Assembly: GCA_024509875.1 (NCBI GenBank) | Contig: JAMPIV010015266.1 | Coordinates: 1-64,000, forward strand | Direction: 5' to 3' | DNA: 64,000 nucleotides | Source: Oreohelix idahoensis | Lineage: Eukaryota > Mollusca > Gastropoda > Stylommatophora > Oreohelicidae | Shown: in pieces, positions 1 through 11,072 of the stretch | Position numbering within the stretch: the stretch's first letter is position 1 | Layout: every line of letters begins with the position of its first letter | Notes under the pieces: generated by a model | Told to the model about the DNA's origin: nothing | Database searches by the model: none | The model's input: the letters and a program-made list of their open reading frames with translations, nothing else | Translations under genes and position numbers: made by a program

Positions 1-1218
1 AAAATACAACAGACAACAATTTAAGTGGGATATGTCAGAAATCAATAAGAAAAAAAAAAGTAAGGTTACAATATCCAATAAGTTTCATGTTCTTCATAGA
101 GAAGATTAAGCTTAGGCCTACACCATTAGCAACACATAAAAAATATATGGAGTGACACTTGTGAAAAGGTTCTATGAACAGTGCTAGCACAACACACAGA
201 TTATAAAAAAAGTTATTAATACGATAAAGGAAGGGGAAAATGAGAAAGCAGAAGACACTTTCCAGTACAGTCTGCTGTCTTGTCACAAACAGGGTCAGGG
301 TTAGCTTTAGCAGCTATTTTTCTGTCTACCTGTAACCATAAATCCTACTGCTAAATCTCTAATCGTCATCTCTTTAAATAATCACTTAGTAGCACACTTA
401 ATTTACAACACTACCACAAATCACAGACACAAACCAAATATAAACAAATAACCATAACCCTATCCTGTTTACAAAAAGATGGCCAAACGTACAGTAACGT
501 GTGATTCAACCATGCCCTTCATTGAAACCGATAGGCGAAAAGAAGCCAAAGGGAACCTTGAGAATAACCGTTGGAAAAACCAAAGCAACCGGAATTTCAT
601 GAGCGCAGCTAAAGAAGATCGCTCAAAATAGAAATCGATGACGAGCAACACCCTATGGTCTGAATATGCCAATGTTTCACTACTTCTGTTTATATGTTTT
701 GTCAAAACTATCACTTTCCACGAAGCAACAAAACTAAAAAATACGTAGGCCTAACATTACAAATGTGAAAGCGAAACAAGTCAAAAGAACACTAGGCCTA
801 AACAACGTCTTCGGAGTATGCTTTGCGACCTCTAATTTTAATTTATTAACAGATTAATATGATTTATTTGATTTGCTGTCCCAATGTTTACCTGTCTTTC
901 AAGGCGCTTTGCATGAGCAGCCTTAATTCTTGTTACAATGAAGGTGCTCATACCTACGACCTTTTGAAAACAAGACGTTGTCAGGCAGCAGGGACGTACG
1001 TTGCAACATCAATCTGTGGCTACGCGCTACCACTTGTTTAGTTATTTTGGTAGGAAAATGTCACAACGAGGCTACTTCCGAATGTAATTTTCCAAATGTC
1101 TATTGGGCCGTTGACTGAACTCTGAAATCGAGATCTTTTTTTATTCAGACACGTTATTGATAACATGAACATAAATCTTAATGTATCCTAATGATGACCA
1201 AGCTGTCTAAGCTGATCG
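1..1218. other. AT-rich stretch, nothing recognised
   Basis: Only short, low-complexity open frames occur on either strand and none resembles a protein family I know. I see no splice-site-flanked exon, tandem repeat or terminal repeat. It abuts the 3' end of the RTE element that begins near 1219. Confidence 0.5.
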
Positions 1219-1226
1219 ATGCATGT

Positions 1227-3284
1227 TCATAACCCTCCACTCCCAAAGGAGCATAGGCCTTCAACAAACACATGCCAAGTCCTCCTGTCACGTGCCATCA
1301 TCTCAAGTTCTTTCCATGTTCTCTTTATCATTTTCACCTCTGTTTCCAGCTCTCTTCTCCATGTGCTTCTTGGTCTACCTCTGCTTCTCTTGCCCTGGGG
1401 GTTCCAGAACAAGGACTGCCTTGTAATGCTATCAACAGGTTTCCTCAGTGTGTGTCCTATCCATCTCCATCGTCTTCTTCTCATCTCTTGTTCCACTGGC
1501 ACTTGTCTAGTTCTTGTCATCAGTTCCACGTTGGTAACCTTGTCATACCATTTTAATCCCTCTATTCTACGCAAGCACCCATTTATGAAAGTCTGTAGCT
1601 TTTTGGTAGTTGTCTTTGTTGTTCTCCATGTCTCAGAGCCATACAATAGGACTGACTTCACATTTGAGTTGAAGATTCTTAATTTCGTGTTGGATCCGAT
1701 TTCTCTTGATCTCCATATATTTCCCAATGCAATGAAAGCTCCTCTTGCTTTATTATTCTTATTTTGATATCACTGTCTGTCCCTCCAACTTTGTCTGTAT
1801 TGCTACCAAGATATGTGTACGATTCTACATCTTGTATTGGTGTATCTTCAAGTTCAACCCTGTTATCATTACCTGCATTTATTCTCATTATCTTTGTCTT
1901 TTCCCTGTGTATTTTCAGACCCAATTGCTGTGACCTCTCATCGAGTGTTTTCAATTTGTCCTGCATCTGATTACGGTTATGGGACAGAAGAGCCAAGTCA
2001 TCAGCAAAATCCAGATCATCCAACTGCTTAGTCAGAGTCCACTGGATTCCATTTCTGTTGTGTGTTGTTGATGATCTCATAACCCAGTCTATTGCTAGTA
2101 AGAAAGAAATGGAGACAAGAGGCATCCCTGTCGCACTCCTGTTCTTATCCCAAATGGTTCTGTAAGCTGTCCTTCGTGAAGAACTCTGCATGTCATGTCT
2201 TCATATGTTTTCTTTATTAAATTAATGATCTTCAGGGGAACTCCATAATGCCTCATCAATTTCCAAAGTGATTCTCTGTCTACACTGTCAAATGCCTTTT
2301 CGTAGTCCACAAATCCGATGTATAGTGGTGAATTCCATTCCAGACTTTGTTCAACTATTATTCTCAAAGTGGCTATCTGGTCTGTACAGGATCTGTTTTG
2401 TCGAAAACCTGCTTGTTCATCTCTCAGTTTCTTGCCTATGGACTCTTAATCTTTCAAGGATAATCCTGTTTAATACTTTTCCTGGCACTGAAAGTAACAT
2501 TATTCCTCTATAATTTGTGCACTCTTGTAAATTTCCCTTCTTAGGCAACTTAACTAGATATCCTTCCTTCCATTCTGCTGGTATCTCTTCCTTTTTCCAA
2601 GACTTTACCAAGTAATTTATATAACATCTCTGTAGCCGTGACGATATCTGCTTTGATGGCCTCTGCTGGAATGCCATCAGGTCCAGACGCTTTTCCCTCT
2701 CTTAGAAGCTTTATGGCTTTCTTTATTTCTTCCTTCGTTAGTCTTTCACCGTTAATTTGTAGCTCTTCTTCTGCTGGCTGGATGTCCGAGGGGTTTTGTG
2801 GAGCTGGTCTATTGAGAAGGTCCTCAAAATATTCTGTCCACCTCTTCATTTGCTCTTGTATATTGCTGAGCAGTTTTCCATTCTTGTCTTTTATGAAGCA
2901 ACTTGTTTGCTTGTATTTCCCCGTTAGCTTCTTTGTCCTGTTATACAGTTCTCTCATATTACCTTTGGCTGCAGCATATTCTGCCTCTCTTGCCAACTCC
3001 TCAATATATTTCCTATTGTCTCTTTTGATACTTCTTTTTACTTCTTTGTTTGCTTCTGTGTACACTTCTTGAGCCTTGGCTTTGGAACTTCTGGTTTTGC
3101 TTGTGTTTAAATCAGCTTTCTTGTTTTTCCTGTCTTTTATCTTATTGATGGTTTCTGTTGTTATCCATGCTTTTTGTTGTCGTTCCCTTTTCCCCAGTAT
3201 TCCTTCACACGTTTCATTCCATACCGTTTTGATTTGCTGCCAACAGTCTTCTGTATTCTCTGCATCTTCCAGCTGTTGGAGCAC
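1227..3284 (-). pseudogene. RTE reverse transcriptase and C-terminal domain, frameshifted
   Basis: Read right to left. A charged linker (3284-2700) leads into GKASGPDGIPAEA, then PKKGNLQECTNYRGIMLLSV, then the catalytic block VDYEKAFDSVDRESLW (2367-2095), GVRQGCLLSPFL, FADDLALLSH with the two active-site aspartates (2191-1679) and the LINE tail region LLYGSETW, RWRWIGHTLRKP, RGRPRSTWRREL (1727-1227). These pieces lie in different frames: shifts occur near 2600, 2390, 2150 and 1700. The order and spacing are those of a single RT polypeptide, so they represent one decayed gene. The second copy at 55-57 kb carries the same blocks. Confidence 0.85.
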
Positions 3285-3339
3285 CTGAAATTTGTTGGAT
3301 ATTGTAACCGCAAATTTGTCTCTTGTTTCTTGATTTCTT

Positions 3340-3861
3340 TTTCAGGCCATAAATCGAGGATTCCTCAGCAAGAGAGAGGTTGGTAAGAAAACGAAGATGG
3401 CTGTATACCGCTCCACCTATGTCCCAGTCTTGACATATGGATGCGAGTCATGGGCAATGACTACAACCCATAAAAGCCAGATCCAAACCTCAGAAATGAG
3501 GTATCTGAGGAAGGTGGTTGAAGTAACAAGAGGAGACATGGTACGCAACCAGACGATACGTCAAGGCCTTAAATCCTACCCCCTGCAGACCCAAGTAGAA
3601 CAGTCCCAATTAAGATGGTTTGGCCATGTCTGCAGAATGGGAGAAGATCGGATACCACGACAAGCATGGGAAACAAAGAGCCAAGGATCCAGACCCCAGG
3701 ACGACCCAGAGTCCGCTGGGAGGACAACATTAGACAATCTTTGACGGACCGAGGACTAGAATGGAACCAGGCCAGGAGGAAGACAGCCGATAGGATAGTC
3801 TGGCGCTCTCTCTTCCAAACCTCTACACCTCACGGTAGAAGGGGAACGACTAAGTAAGTAA
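3340..3861 (+). mobile_element. LINE family B, 5'-truncated fragment nested in family A LINE
   Basis: A 15-bp target-site duplication (GTTTCTTGATTTCTT) occurs at 3325-3339 and 3862-3876, so this is a clean insertion into the RTE copy. The insert encodes the C-terminal part of a LINE protein (AVYRSTYVPVLTYGCESW, WFGHVCRMGEDRIPRQAW) broken by one frameshift near 3700, and ends with the tetranucleotide tail TAAGTAAGTAAG. It is nearly identical over its whole length to 10543-11069 of the longer family B copy, so the two are recent relatives. Confidence 0.9.
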
Positions 3862-3920
3862 GTTTCTTGATTTCTTAGATGTCCTACATTAAATTGTTGT
3901 TTATAATTTTGCATTGCTGC

Positions 3921-4832
3921 CTATCTCTTGAGTTTCATTTTTACTTTGGCTATCAGAAGGTGGTGGTCTGATGCCACATCTGCTCCTCTATATACTTTTA
4001 CATCCTGCAATGATGATCTAAACTTCTTGTTTATGCATATATGATCAATCTGATTTTCTGTTCTATGGTCTGGTGATATCCATGTTGCCTTGTGTATTCT
4101 CTTATGTGGAAACATGCTTCCTCCTATAGCCAGTTGATTTGAAGCACAGAAGTTTGAGAATAGTTCCCCATTTTCATTCATTATTCCTAGCCCATGTTTT
4201 CCCATGACTTCTTCAAAGCCGGTGTTGACTGTACCTATCTTTGCATTCATGTCATCCATCAAAATTATGATGTCTCTTCTTTTTACTTTTTCCATAATTT
4301 CGTGTAGTCTAGTATAAAATGCTTCTTTCACAGACTCTTCTTTGTCATTTGTTGGTGCATAACATTGGATGACATTTACATTTATTTTCTTTTTAGCTGT
4401 TTTAAAAGAAGCCGTTATTATTCTGGATCCAACGGCTTCCCATTCAATGAGTGCTTTCTGTGCTTCTCTAGATAACATAAGAGCTACCCCTTCACTGTGG
4501 TGTGAACTTTCGTCTTCATGTCCTGAGGACAGCACCGATTCACCTGTGATGAGTTTCTTCCTGTCTACCCCCTTCCACTTTGTTTCACACAGTCCCAGAA
4601 CCTCGATTTTATATTCCCTCATCTCTGCTGCTACTTGTGCCACTTTCCCTTGTTCGTTTAATGTCCGAACATTCCAGGTGCCAAATCTGGAAGTTCTCCT
4701 AGAAGAAAGAAGGTTAGTCAGCAACACAGACTCCTTTCGGCTTTCTCTGTGTTGCGTCATACGCCTCCCTGCGAGAGGACCTTCCCCTGTCTTGGATGGC
4801 TGTGTTTTATTTTCTTTATTTGACTTGTCCAT
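3921..4832 (-). pseudogene. RTE endonuclease domain
   Basis: 303-residue frame with the exonuclease-endonuclease-phosphatase fold signature in order: GTWNVRTL (51-58), ETKW (83-86), CYAPTND (157-163), the nuclease block DDMNAKIG (193-200), QIDHI (261-265) and SDHHLL (288-293). This domain nicks chromosomal DNA to prime reverse transcription of the element RNA. In the usual block the first residue is Gly (GDxNAK), and here it is Asp. The catalytic Asp, Asn and the SDH histidine are present. The frame ends in a stop directly before the sequence that links to the RT domain, so the stop is a lesion and not the natural end of the polyprotein. Confidence 0.85.
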
Positions 4833-4909
4833 GTTTGTTGAAGTTTTTGGGGTTTAAATTTTTTACAGGATGGGGTAACCGGCCCCATGCCCAACTGTCA
4901 CGTAGGGTT

Positions 4910-7565
4910 TATATTCATTTAATTTCCTACATCTTCTTCCTATTCTTTCACCCGATTTCTCTCTTTTATTATCTCTGTATTTCTTTTTTTTTTCCTGTAT
5001 ATTTTTCATCCATTTCGTTTTGATATTATTATTTTCATAATTCGCAAACTTTACCTGTTTTCCTTTCTCTAAAACTGAGAATCGCGCTAGGACGATATTA
5101 CGTAGATGTCAGGGCTGCAGGGCGTCAGAAGGCGTGATAAGTCGGTTCGCTGAACATAGGACGTAGCAAATCGTCTACATTCTCACCGAGCGCGCGAGCT
5201 TCTTCTCGGCATAAGTCCCGGTGAGGTGTGATACTTTACATCTGCACCGGTCAGTATCCAGACATTTGTCTGGAAAATCCCAAACTGACACGGCGCTCAC
5301 TGTGGGCCACGGTCAGCTGTAGTGTGAAAACTGCCCTGCATTGGAGTCAGGCTGTCTGGGATTTGAAACTGACACGCGTACATCGTGGTCAGTAGGTGTC
5401 AGTTACGACACGCGTTAAGCGGACGTAAATGTTGGGAGTAGGGGAGATAATTTCGCTTGGCGAAATAAGTTTGGGCCCTTTGTCTGATTTTAAGATATTG
5501 GCCCGAGTTTGAAACTTTAATTTCATTCTCGCTCATAGACTCACAGTAGATAGGTTGCTCGTAAACAGAATAGCTGTTAGCGAAGATCTCAGTTTGTTTC
5601 GGCAATTTGTCGAACTTCTAGACTTCCAGAAATATTTTCAGCAATCTTATTCTTAAGTTGTGCAACTACCTGTAATTCTGTGGTTGAGGTAATTAATATG
5701 ATAGATATATAGATTTTGTGAGTGTTAAAGTGTTAAATCGCTAAATTCATTTTAATCTATTTCTTTAGCGCAGAAGAGAAATAAAGTGGTAGGCTATTAT
5801 ATTTTCTAGGGAAGCATTCAGTGGAAAGCAGAATAAAATTAAATTTCTAGCTTATAACGGCAATTGTAGCTATTTATGAATTTAATTTAACTGCTAATAC
5901 TCAGTCGAGTGTATTTTTCTAAACTAACGTATAAACTCTAGAATCGAGCCTCGTGAATGGTGACGGAATACGCACGTGTTCTTAATTCATGAGGATTGCT
6001 GATTTTTAAATATAACTTACGTCACGGGAAGTTTAAATGATAAGCAAAGCTCTCTGCTTGCAAGTTTAAATGTAAGTTATAACCAGTACAGATTCTGTTT
6101 ATTATATTATATGTGTTATTTTTCCTCCACACAGTGAAAGTTTTGTGGTGACCCTAACTTTACCAGCACCTAGTAGTAGTTTCCATACTTGTGAAGAAAT
6201 AGACAGTCCTTATTTTGAACCACGTGGGTTTCTTAAGTACCACTGGTCTAAACAGTGCATATGCAACCCGAGTTAGCCAGAAATACTATATCCCAATAAC
6301 GGGTTTTCAAAGACTGTAATGATAAATACTGGACCTTGGAGCCAGATCTTAATTTCTTCTAGAAACTCTACGTAATTTTTCTGCCTGGTGGCGCGAAATA
6401 CTTCTAGTATTAACTAACATTTCCCGACTAGATATATATATATTTTTTGTGGACAAATCTGTGGTGTGACTAAAGTGAATCCTATACTGAGGGAAGGCAC
6501 CGACCTGACATTCATCATTTCTAGAAACCTACGCTATTGACACTGTGCTCTGCTAACTCCCGCGCCTGGAATAATTGTTAGGTGACTTAACCAGACATTT
6601 GAACAAATTTGCACACCCAAGTAGTCGTTCCCGGAGACTCCGAGTTAAATACGTCTTTTGGAACTGGGGACTTCTTGGCAGAAGACTGCATTTTTTGAGT
6701 CTGTGTGAAAATCTAAAATCAATGTGTTCCAAGAGGCAGCGAGCAAAGTCGTGAGTACCTGTATGAGAGGCCATGGCGGAATGAATGAGTGTACGCTGGT
6801 TTGAGTGATATTTTCACTATTATATCTTTGACACCCTGTTGCTGTCCTATTTGTTTTTCAATCTGCATAATTTGTTGCTAAGGCTAGAGTTCTTGTGTTG
6901 TTGTCTTAGGTTAAATCAGATTTGTTTTTTTCAAACTCTGTGCATATAATTACGAGATAACACAACGAAGAAAACTCTTAGAATCAAACCCTATGTATCT
7001 GTGACTCTGGCGCCATCATCTGTTCTCTTAACGGGGCCGGGCTAAACCTAGAGTTAACACTATAACGGGGCTATCATCCTTGCAACATTTTCCTTGAATT
7101 TTTATGACTATGTGTATATGTATTTCCCTTGATGTACTTTCTTTGATGTTGTGAGCCGATTTTTCCTGATATTAAAATCGCTCTTGAACTTAATAATCGT
7201 GTTTGGTCAGCTCGTTCTAGATAATATATATATCATTGTTATAGTTTTCCCACGTCTGTGTGTTTACCTGTCGTCACGTGTATGTGCGTGCCTGTGAGTG
7301 GTAGAAATATACGTAATATGTATATTGGTGTAGTCTGTCTGACGCTGTAACAACGGTTGTAGAAGATAGGTGAGAGAGAGAAGAATTCTTTTCGCTTTCA
7401 GAGACAGCCACTATATCAAAATCTATCATCTCACGTGTGTGGAAATTCTATTACCTTTCACTAACTCTCACTGAGTCTATCACCTATTCAAACCTATTCA
7501 GAAGGGACCAAACCTAGTCTTAATTCTCCTATCGAAAATCTACGACACCAACCCTCCTTAGTCTC
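4910..7565 (+). repeat. Repeat family R, copy 1 (unclassified, non-coding)
   Basis: No reading frame of note. The segment aligns by eye with 38772-40835 (+) and with the reverse complement of 43820-45840. Shared landmarks in order are a pyrimidine-rich start, ATCGTCTACATT with TTCTCGGC and GTGAGGTGTG (here near 5165-5230), TAACTTTACCAGC (6155), CCACGTGGGT (6220), TGTGGTGTGACTAA (6450), a GACACTGTG block (6540), TTCTCTTAACGGGG (7024), a polyadenylation-like ATTAAA (7171), GGTCAGCTCGTTC (7207), a CAGAGACAGCC block (7400) and AGAAGGGACCAA with TAGTCTTAATTC (7501-7528). The copies are strongly diverged. Conserved order over about 2 kb makes a single repeat family likely. Its class is unknown. Confidence 0.65.
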
Positions 7566-7789
7566 TTTCTACGACATGCTTGGCAGGGAACAGTGCTACT
7601 ATTCTTTGCTCCCCTTTCGACCCCGGTAACACACGGGTGCTGATCGATGCATATCTCATCAAAACTCGTTGCAATTTCAATACCGATCTATACATTGAAA
7701 TCTACAGTTGTTGTTATAGAGCTTTGTTTAAAAAAAAAGACTGTGGCATGAGATGGAAGCCTGTAGGATAGACATGCTTATAAATTGTG

Positions 7790-8106
7790 CAGGGCTCCAA
7801 TAAGTTCGTGCCAGGTATTTACAGAACCAAAAGTTCCCAGCAATAAGAAACGTCTTAGACTACAACTGGGAATGGGCCATTTTAGAATATAAGAACCTTA
7901 CTTTGCAAAGTGTCTGGATACAATATTATAGAGCATTTCCTCCTAAGATGTAAGAAGTATGACCAACAGAGAAAACCGATAATAGATTATTTGTGGGCAC
8001 GTGGTTCACACAAAACTGTAGAACAAGTGTTGGGAGTAGACATACATGGAGAATTGCACAATATAGTAAAACTGTATATAATACGAACAAACATTAATAT
8101 ATAAGG
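7790..8106 (+). pseudogene. 3' end of an I-type LINE ORF
   Basis: The frame ending at 8104 reads EHFLLRCKKYDQQRKPIID followed by a hydrophobic tail. This is the cysteine/histidine motif (EH-x3-C-x2-Y-x3-R) found at the extreme C-terminus of many RNase H-bearing LINE polyproteins, and also present in the family C elements here as TAEHVLQDCPEYD. Just upstream, LRLQLGMGHFR is visible in another frame. No RT or RNase H accompanies it, so it is a short 5'-truncated fragment. The next 300 bases (8107-8406) hold a T-run at 8263-8284 and nothing I recognise. Confidence 0.6.
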
Positions 8107-8769
8107 ATCAGTGATGGTGGGACGGGAAAGTGAAACTGAAGAGATCTCGTAATGCTTGATGATGGCAGATGATTGATGGATTACGTGTCATCCCTGACAC
8201 CCTAGGCTCTCCCACCCTTCTGCACTTTGTTAACAACATAGCAGTTGTGAGCGACTTTTATGTTTTTTTTTTCTTTTTTTTTTTAAGGAGAAGGCACACA
8301 CGTACATTCACACAATTTTTACATTTTTGATTTACTCTGTTTGGACTGACTGGAGTGGGGAGATGATACCATATTTTGATATAGGAAATCATAATTATTA
8401 TCTTGAATTAACTACACTCCTGCTTACAATCAAAAGAACAACTGAAAGAGTTGCTCAACCTAGGAACTGCCCAACATCACGCAAGAAACTAAGTAAACGA
8501 ACGGGAGAAATGAGCATTAAGACCTACAAGCTGAGAGAGCCAGAAATTAAGACTAGATATCAGGGGCTTATTGCTGCAGCGGTGAGCAACACAGAAGAAC
8601 AACCTGATGACTTGGAAACCCTCTGGTTTAAATTCAATGACATCATAAAGACAGCTGCTGCAGAAGCATGCGGTGAAGTCCGACTTGGGAACAAGAGAAA
8701 GAGGACACCTTGGTGGACAGAGGAAGTCAAAGAGAAAATAAGACAGAAGAAAATGGCATGATAACAATA

Positions 8770-9152
8770 ATAATAGTTGCCCATCGCAAGCGAAGAAGGC
8801 GACAGCTTCAGACTTGAATTGTGAGACCTCTGTGCCGTGATCTCATGTGGCTAATTAGTCCTATTTTGGCCCTACAGGTACACATGGTTAGAGTCGATAG
8901 TAGTGTTGCTGCGCATTCTGACTTTTCATGCAGCACGCTTGCCTTCTGCCTTATCAGCTAAATTCTGTTCTGCAATGCGAGCGCCTTGAGTAACGTTTGT
9001 CCGCCAGGCAGAGCGATCATGTGCGATAGTCTCCCAGGAGGAGACATCAATTTTGAAGCTGCTCAACGATGCTTTCAGTGTGTCTTTGAAGCGTTTCTTT
9101 TGTCCCCCTACTGTTCGCTTACCCATAGAGAGTTCGCTGTACATCAACTGCT
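8770..9152 (-). mobile_element. LINE family D 3' fragment nested in family B
   Basis: An 11-bp duplication TGATAACAATA at 8759-8769 and 9153-9163 marks the insertion. The minus strand encodes a LINE C-terminus (ELSMGKRTVGGQKKRFKDTL, then DVSSWETIAHDRSAWR) ending in a (TTA)n-type tail next to 8770. It interrupts family B between the WWTEEV region and the RT domain. The protein motif GKRxxGxxxxRFKDxxK is shared with the family E LINE at 60290-61190, so D and E are probably related. Confidence 0.85.
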
Positions 9153-9394
9153 TGATAACAATACTTAGGAGCTAAAAACACAACAGGACAAATAGAGAAA
9201 TATAGAGAATATGCGACACTCAGAACAGAAGAAAGAACAAGGTGCTAGCAGCAAAACAGAAGTCCTGGGAAGAATTTGGAGAAAAGCTAGAAAAAGATAC
9301 GCAAGAAAACCAGAAATTGTTCTATAAGACCCTATAGAACATGAGGAAGGAAAGACAATGACCTCTCAAATTTATAAAGGACAAGCAAGGCAAA

Positions 9395-11062
9395 TTGCTT
9401 ACTGCCCCGAAGGAAGTAATGGAAAGATGGAAAGAATATTTCTCAGAGCTCCTAGATGGTGAGCAAGGTCAAGCATCAGAAATGATAACCACTAGCACAG
9501 AAGAGAAAACCAATGATGGTGAAGATGACATAAAGATGGAAGAACTGACGGCAGCACTGGAGAAAATCAAGATGGGCAAAGCAGCAGGGCATGATGGTAT
9601 AACACCAGAAATGTTTAACTACATGGGAGCATCAGGCGACCTATTACTCATAAGGGTCCTACAGGCAGCGTGGTGCAACAAGACCACACCAAAGGATTGG
9701 CAGATTGCTATCATAACACCAATTTTCAAAAAGGGTGACAATCGACAATGTGGAAACCATAGAGGCATATCCCTTCTCAGTGTCCCTGGTAAAATCTACT
9801 CTCGAATCCTAGAGCAGAGACTCAGACGCCTAGCTGAGCCACAATTGGATGAGGTCCAGTGCGGATTCCGAGCAAACCGAAGTACTCAAGACCTAATCTT
9901 CACACTCAGCTGAGTGAAAAGGCCCTTGAGTATAAGAGTGAGATCCATCTGTTTCATAGATCTGGAAAAGGCGTTTGAAAGGGTCCCCTGGAGCAAACTT
10001 TGGGACTGTTTGGCAAGGAAGAACATTCCCGCACATCTGATTCATGCTATACAGAGCTTCCACAAGTCTTGCAGAAATTATGTGAGGACAGCAAACCATA
10101 AGTCAGAAGAGTTCAGGACCACCACTGGTGTAAGACAAGGTGATATCCAGTCACCTGATCTTTTCATACTCCTCATGGACGATGTCATCAAGGCATGTAA
10201 GGAGAAAACAAGAAAGTAGTCAGTGGGGTACTGGAAGATGAGACAGGTCTGTGTTTCAGAGCTGGCATTTGCTGATGATGTTGCCCTAATTGCTAAATCA
10301 GAGGCACATCTCCAATCCAACCTGCAAGTCTGGAAGGAAGAGCTGGAGAAGAGAGGGATGGTTATAAGCAGCTCTAAAACAAAATCCATGGTGATATCAC
10401 GAGAAGAAAGAAGATATCAGATTAAGCTGGGAGAACAGGTCCTGGGGCAGGTCGACCACTTTAAATACCTCGGAGCTATTATAGACCGAAAGGGAGGCAT
10501 CAAAGAAGAGTTGGCCACTCGAAAAGCAGTAGCTGGGAGACTTTTTCATGCCATATATCGAGGATTCCTCAGCAAGAGAGAGGTTGGTAAGAAAACGAAG
10601 ATGGATGTATACCGCTCCACCTATGTCCCAGTCTTGACATATGGATGCGAGTCATGGGCAATGACTACAACCCACAAAAGCTAGATTCAAGCCTCAGAAA
10701 TGAGGTATCTGAGGATGGTGGTTAAAGTAACAAGAAGAGACATGGTCCGCAACCAGACGATACGTCAAGGCCTAAAATCCCACCCCTTGCAGACCCAAGT
10801 AGAACAGTCCAAACTAAGATGGTTTTGCCATGTCTGCAGAATGGGAGAAGATCGGCTACCACGACAAGCATGGGAAACAAAGAGCCAAGGATCCAGACCC
10901 CCAGGACGACCCAGGGTCCGCTGGGAGGACAACATTAGACAATCTTTGAAGGACCGAGGACTAGAATGGAACCAGGCCCGAAGGAAGACAGCCGATAGGA
11001 TAGTCTGGCACTCTCTCTTCCAATCTTCTACACCTCACGGTAGAAGGGGAACGACTAAGTAA
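9395..11062 (+). pseudogene. Family B reverse transcriptase and C-terminal domain
   Basis: One continuous frame interrupted by only three stops (TGA at 9911, TAG near 10217, TAG near 10682). Domains in order: KAAGHDGITPEMF, IITPIFKKGDNRQCGNHRGI, CFIDLEKAFERVPW (first catalytic Asp), GVRQGDIQSPDLF, AFADDVALIA (FADD box), then the C-terminal LTYGCESWAMTT, RWFCHVCRMGEDRLPRQAW and GRPRVRWEDNIRQSL. In GVRQGDIQSP the usual RQGCxLSP has Cys replaced by Asp. The C-terminal HVCRMGED region has lost a Gly (WFC instead of WFG). The low number of lesions suggests moderate age. Confidence 0.85.
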
Positions 11063-11072
11063 GTAAGTAAGT

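Larger units (their letters stand above)
1219..4905 (-). mobile_element. RTE-type LINE, family A, copy 1 (degraded, nearly full length)
   Basis: Non-LTR retrotransposon read right to left: apurinic-type endonuclease (4832-3921), linker and reverse transcriptase (3284 to about 1680) and a C-terminal domain (1727-1227). After removal of a nested 522-bp insertion it is about 3.2 kb, the usual size for RTE elements. The coding frame is broken by one stop after the endonuclease and at least four frameshifts in the RT half, so it is dead. A second, 5'-truncated copy of the same family lies at 55540-56740 with the same 3' terminus, which fixes the 3' end near 1225. The 5' end near 4905 is a guess. 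I found no convincing target-site duplication. Homologous fragments are often mis-annotated as craniofacial development protein 2; that label should be avoided. Confidence 0.85.
8422..11072 (+). mobile_element. LINE family B, copy 2 (5'-truncated), (TAAG)n tail
   Basis: Starts inside the linker between endonuclease and RT (the PEIKTRYQGLIAAAVSN and TPWWTEEVKEKIRQKK region at 8545-8758), continues through RT to the C-terminal domain, and ends in (TAAG)4 at 11056-11072. An imperfect 15-bp duplication flanks it: ATTAACTACACTCCT at 8407-8421 and ATTAACTGCACTTCT at 11073-11087 (two mismatches), so the insertion is not recent. A further LINE fragment sits inside it at 8770-9152. Other copies of the family are at 3340-3861 and 58575-61400. 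Confidence 0.85.

Noticed and set aside
2638..3072. 144-codon hydrophobic, serine-rich plus-strand frame resembling a membrane protein
   Set aside because: Antisense of the charged RTE linker; hydrophobicity is a codon-reversal artefact of Lys/Glu-rich coding DNA.
3921..4832. Host gene for craniofacial development protein 2
   Set aside because: Similar frames carry that name in databases, but the motif set (TWNVRTL, QIDHI, SDHH) followed by RT is that of an RTE retrotransposon.
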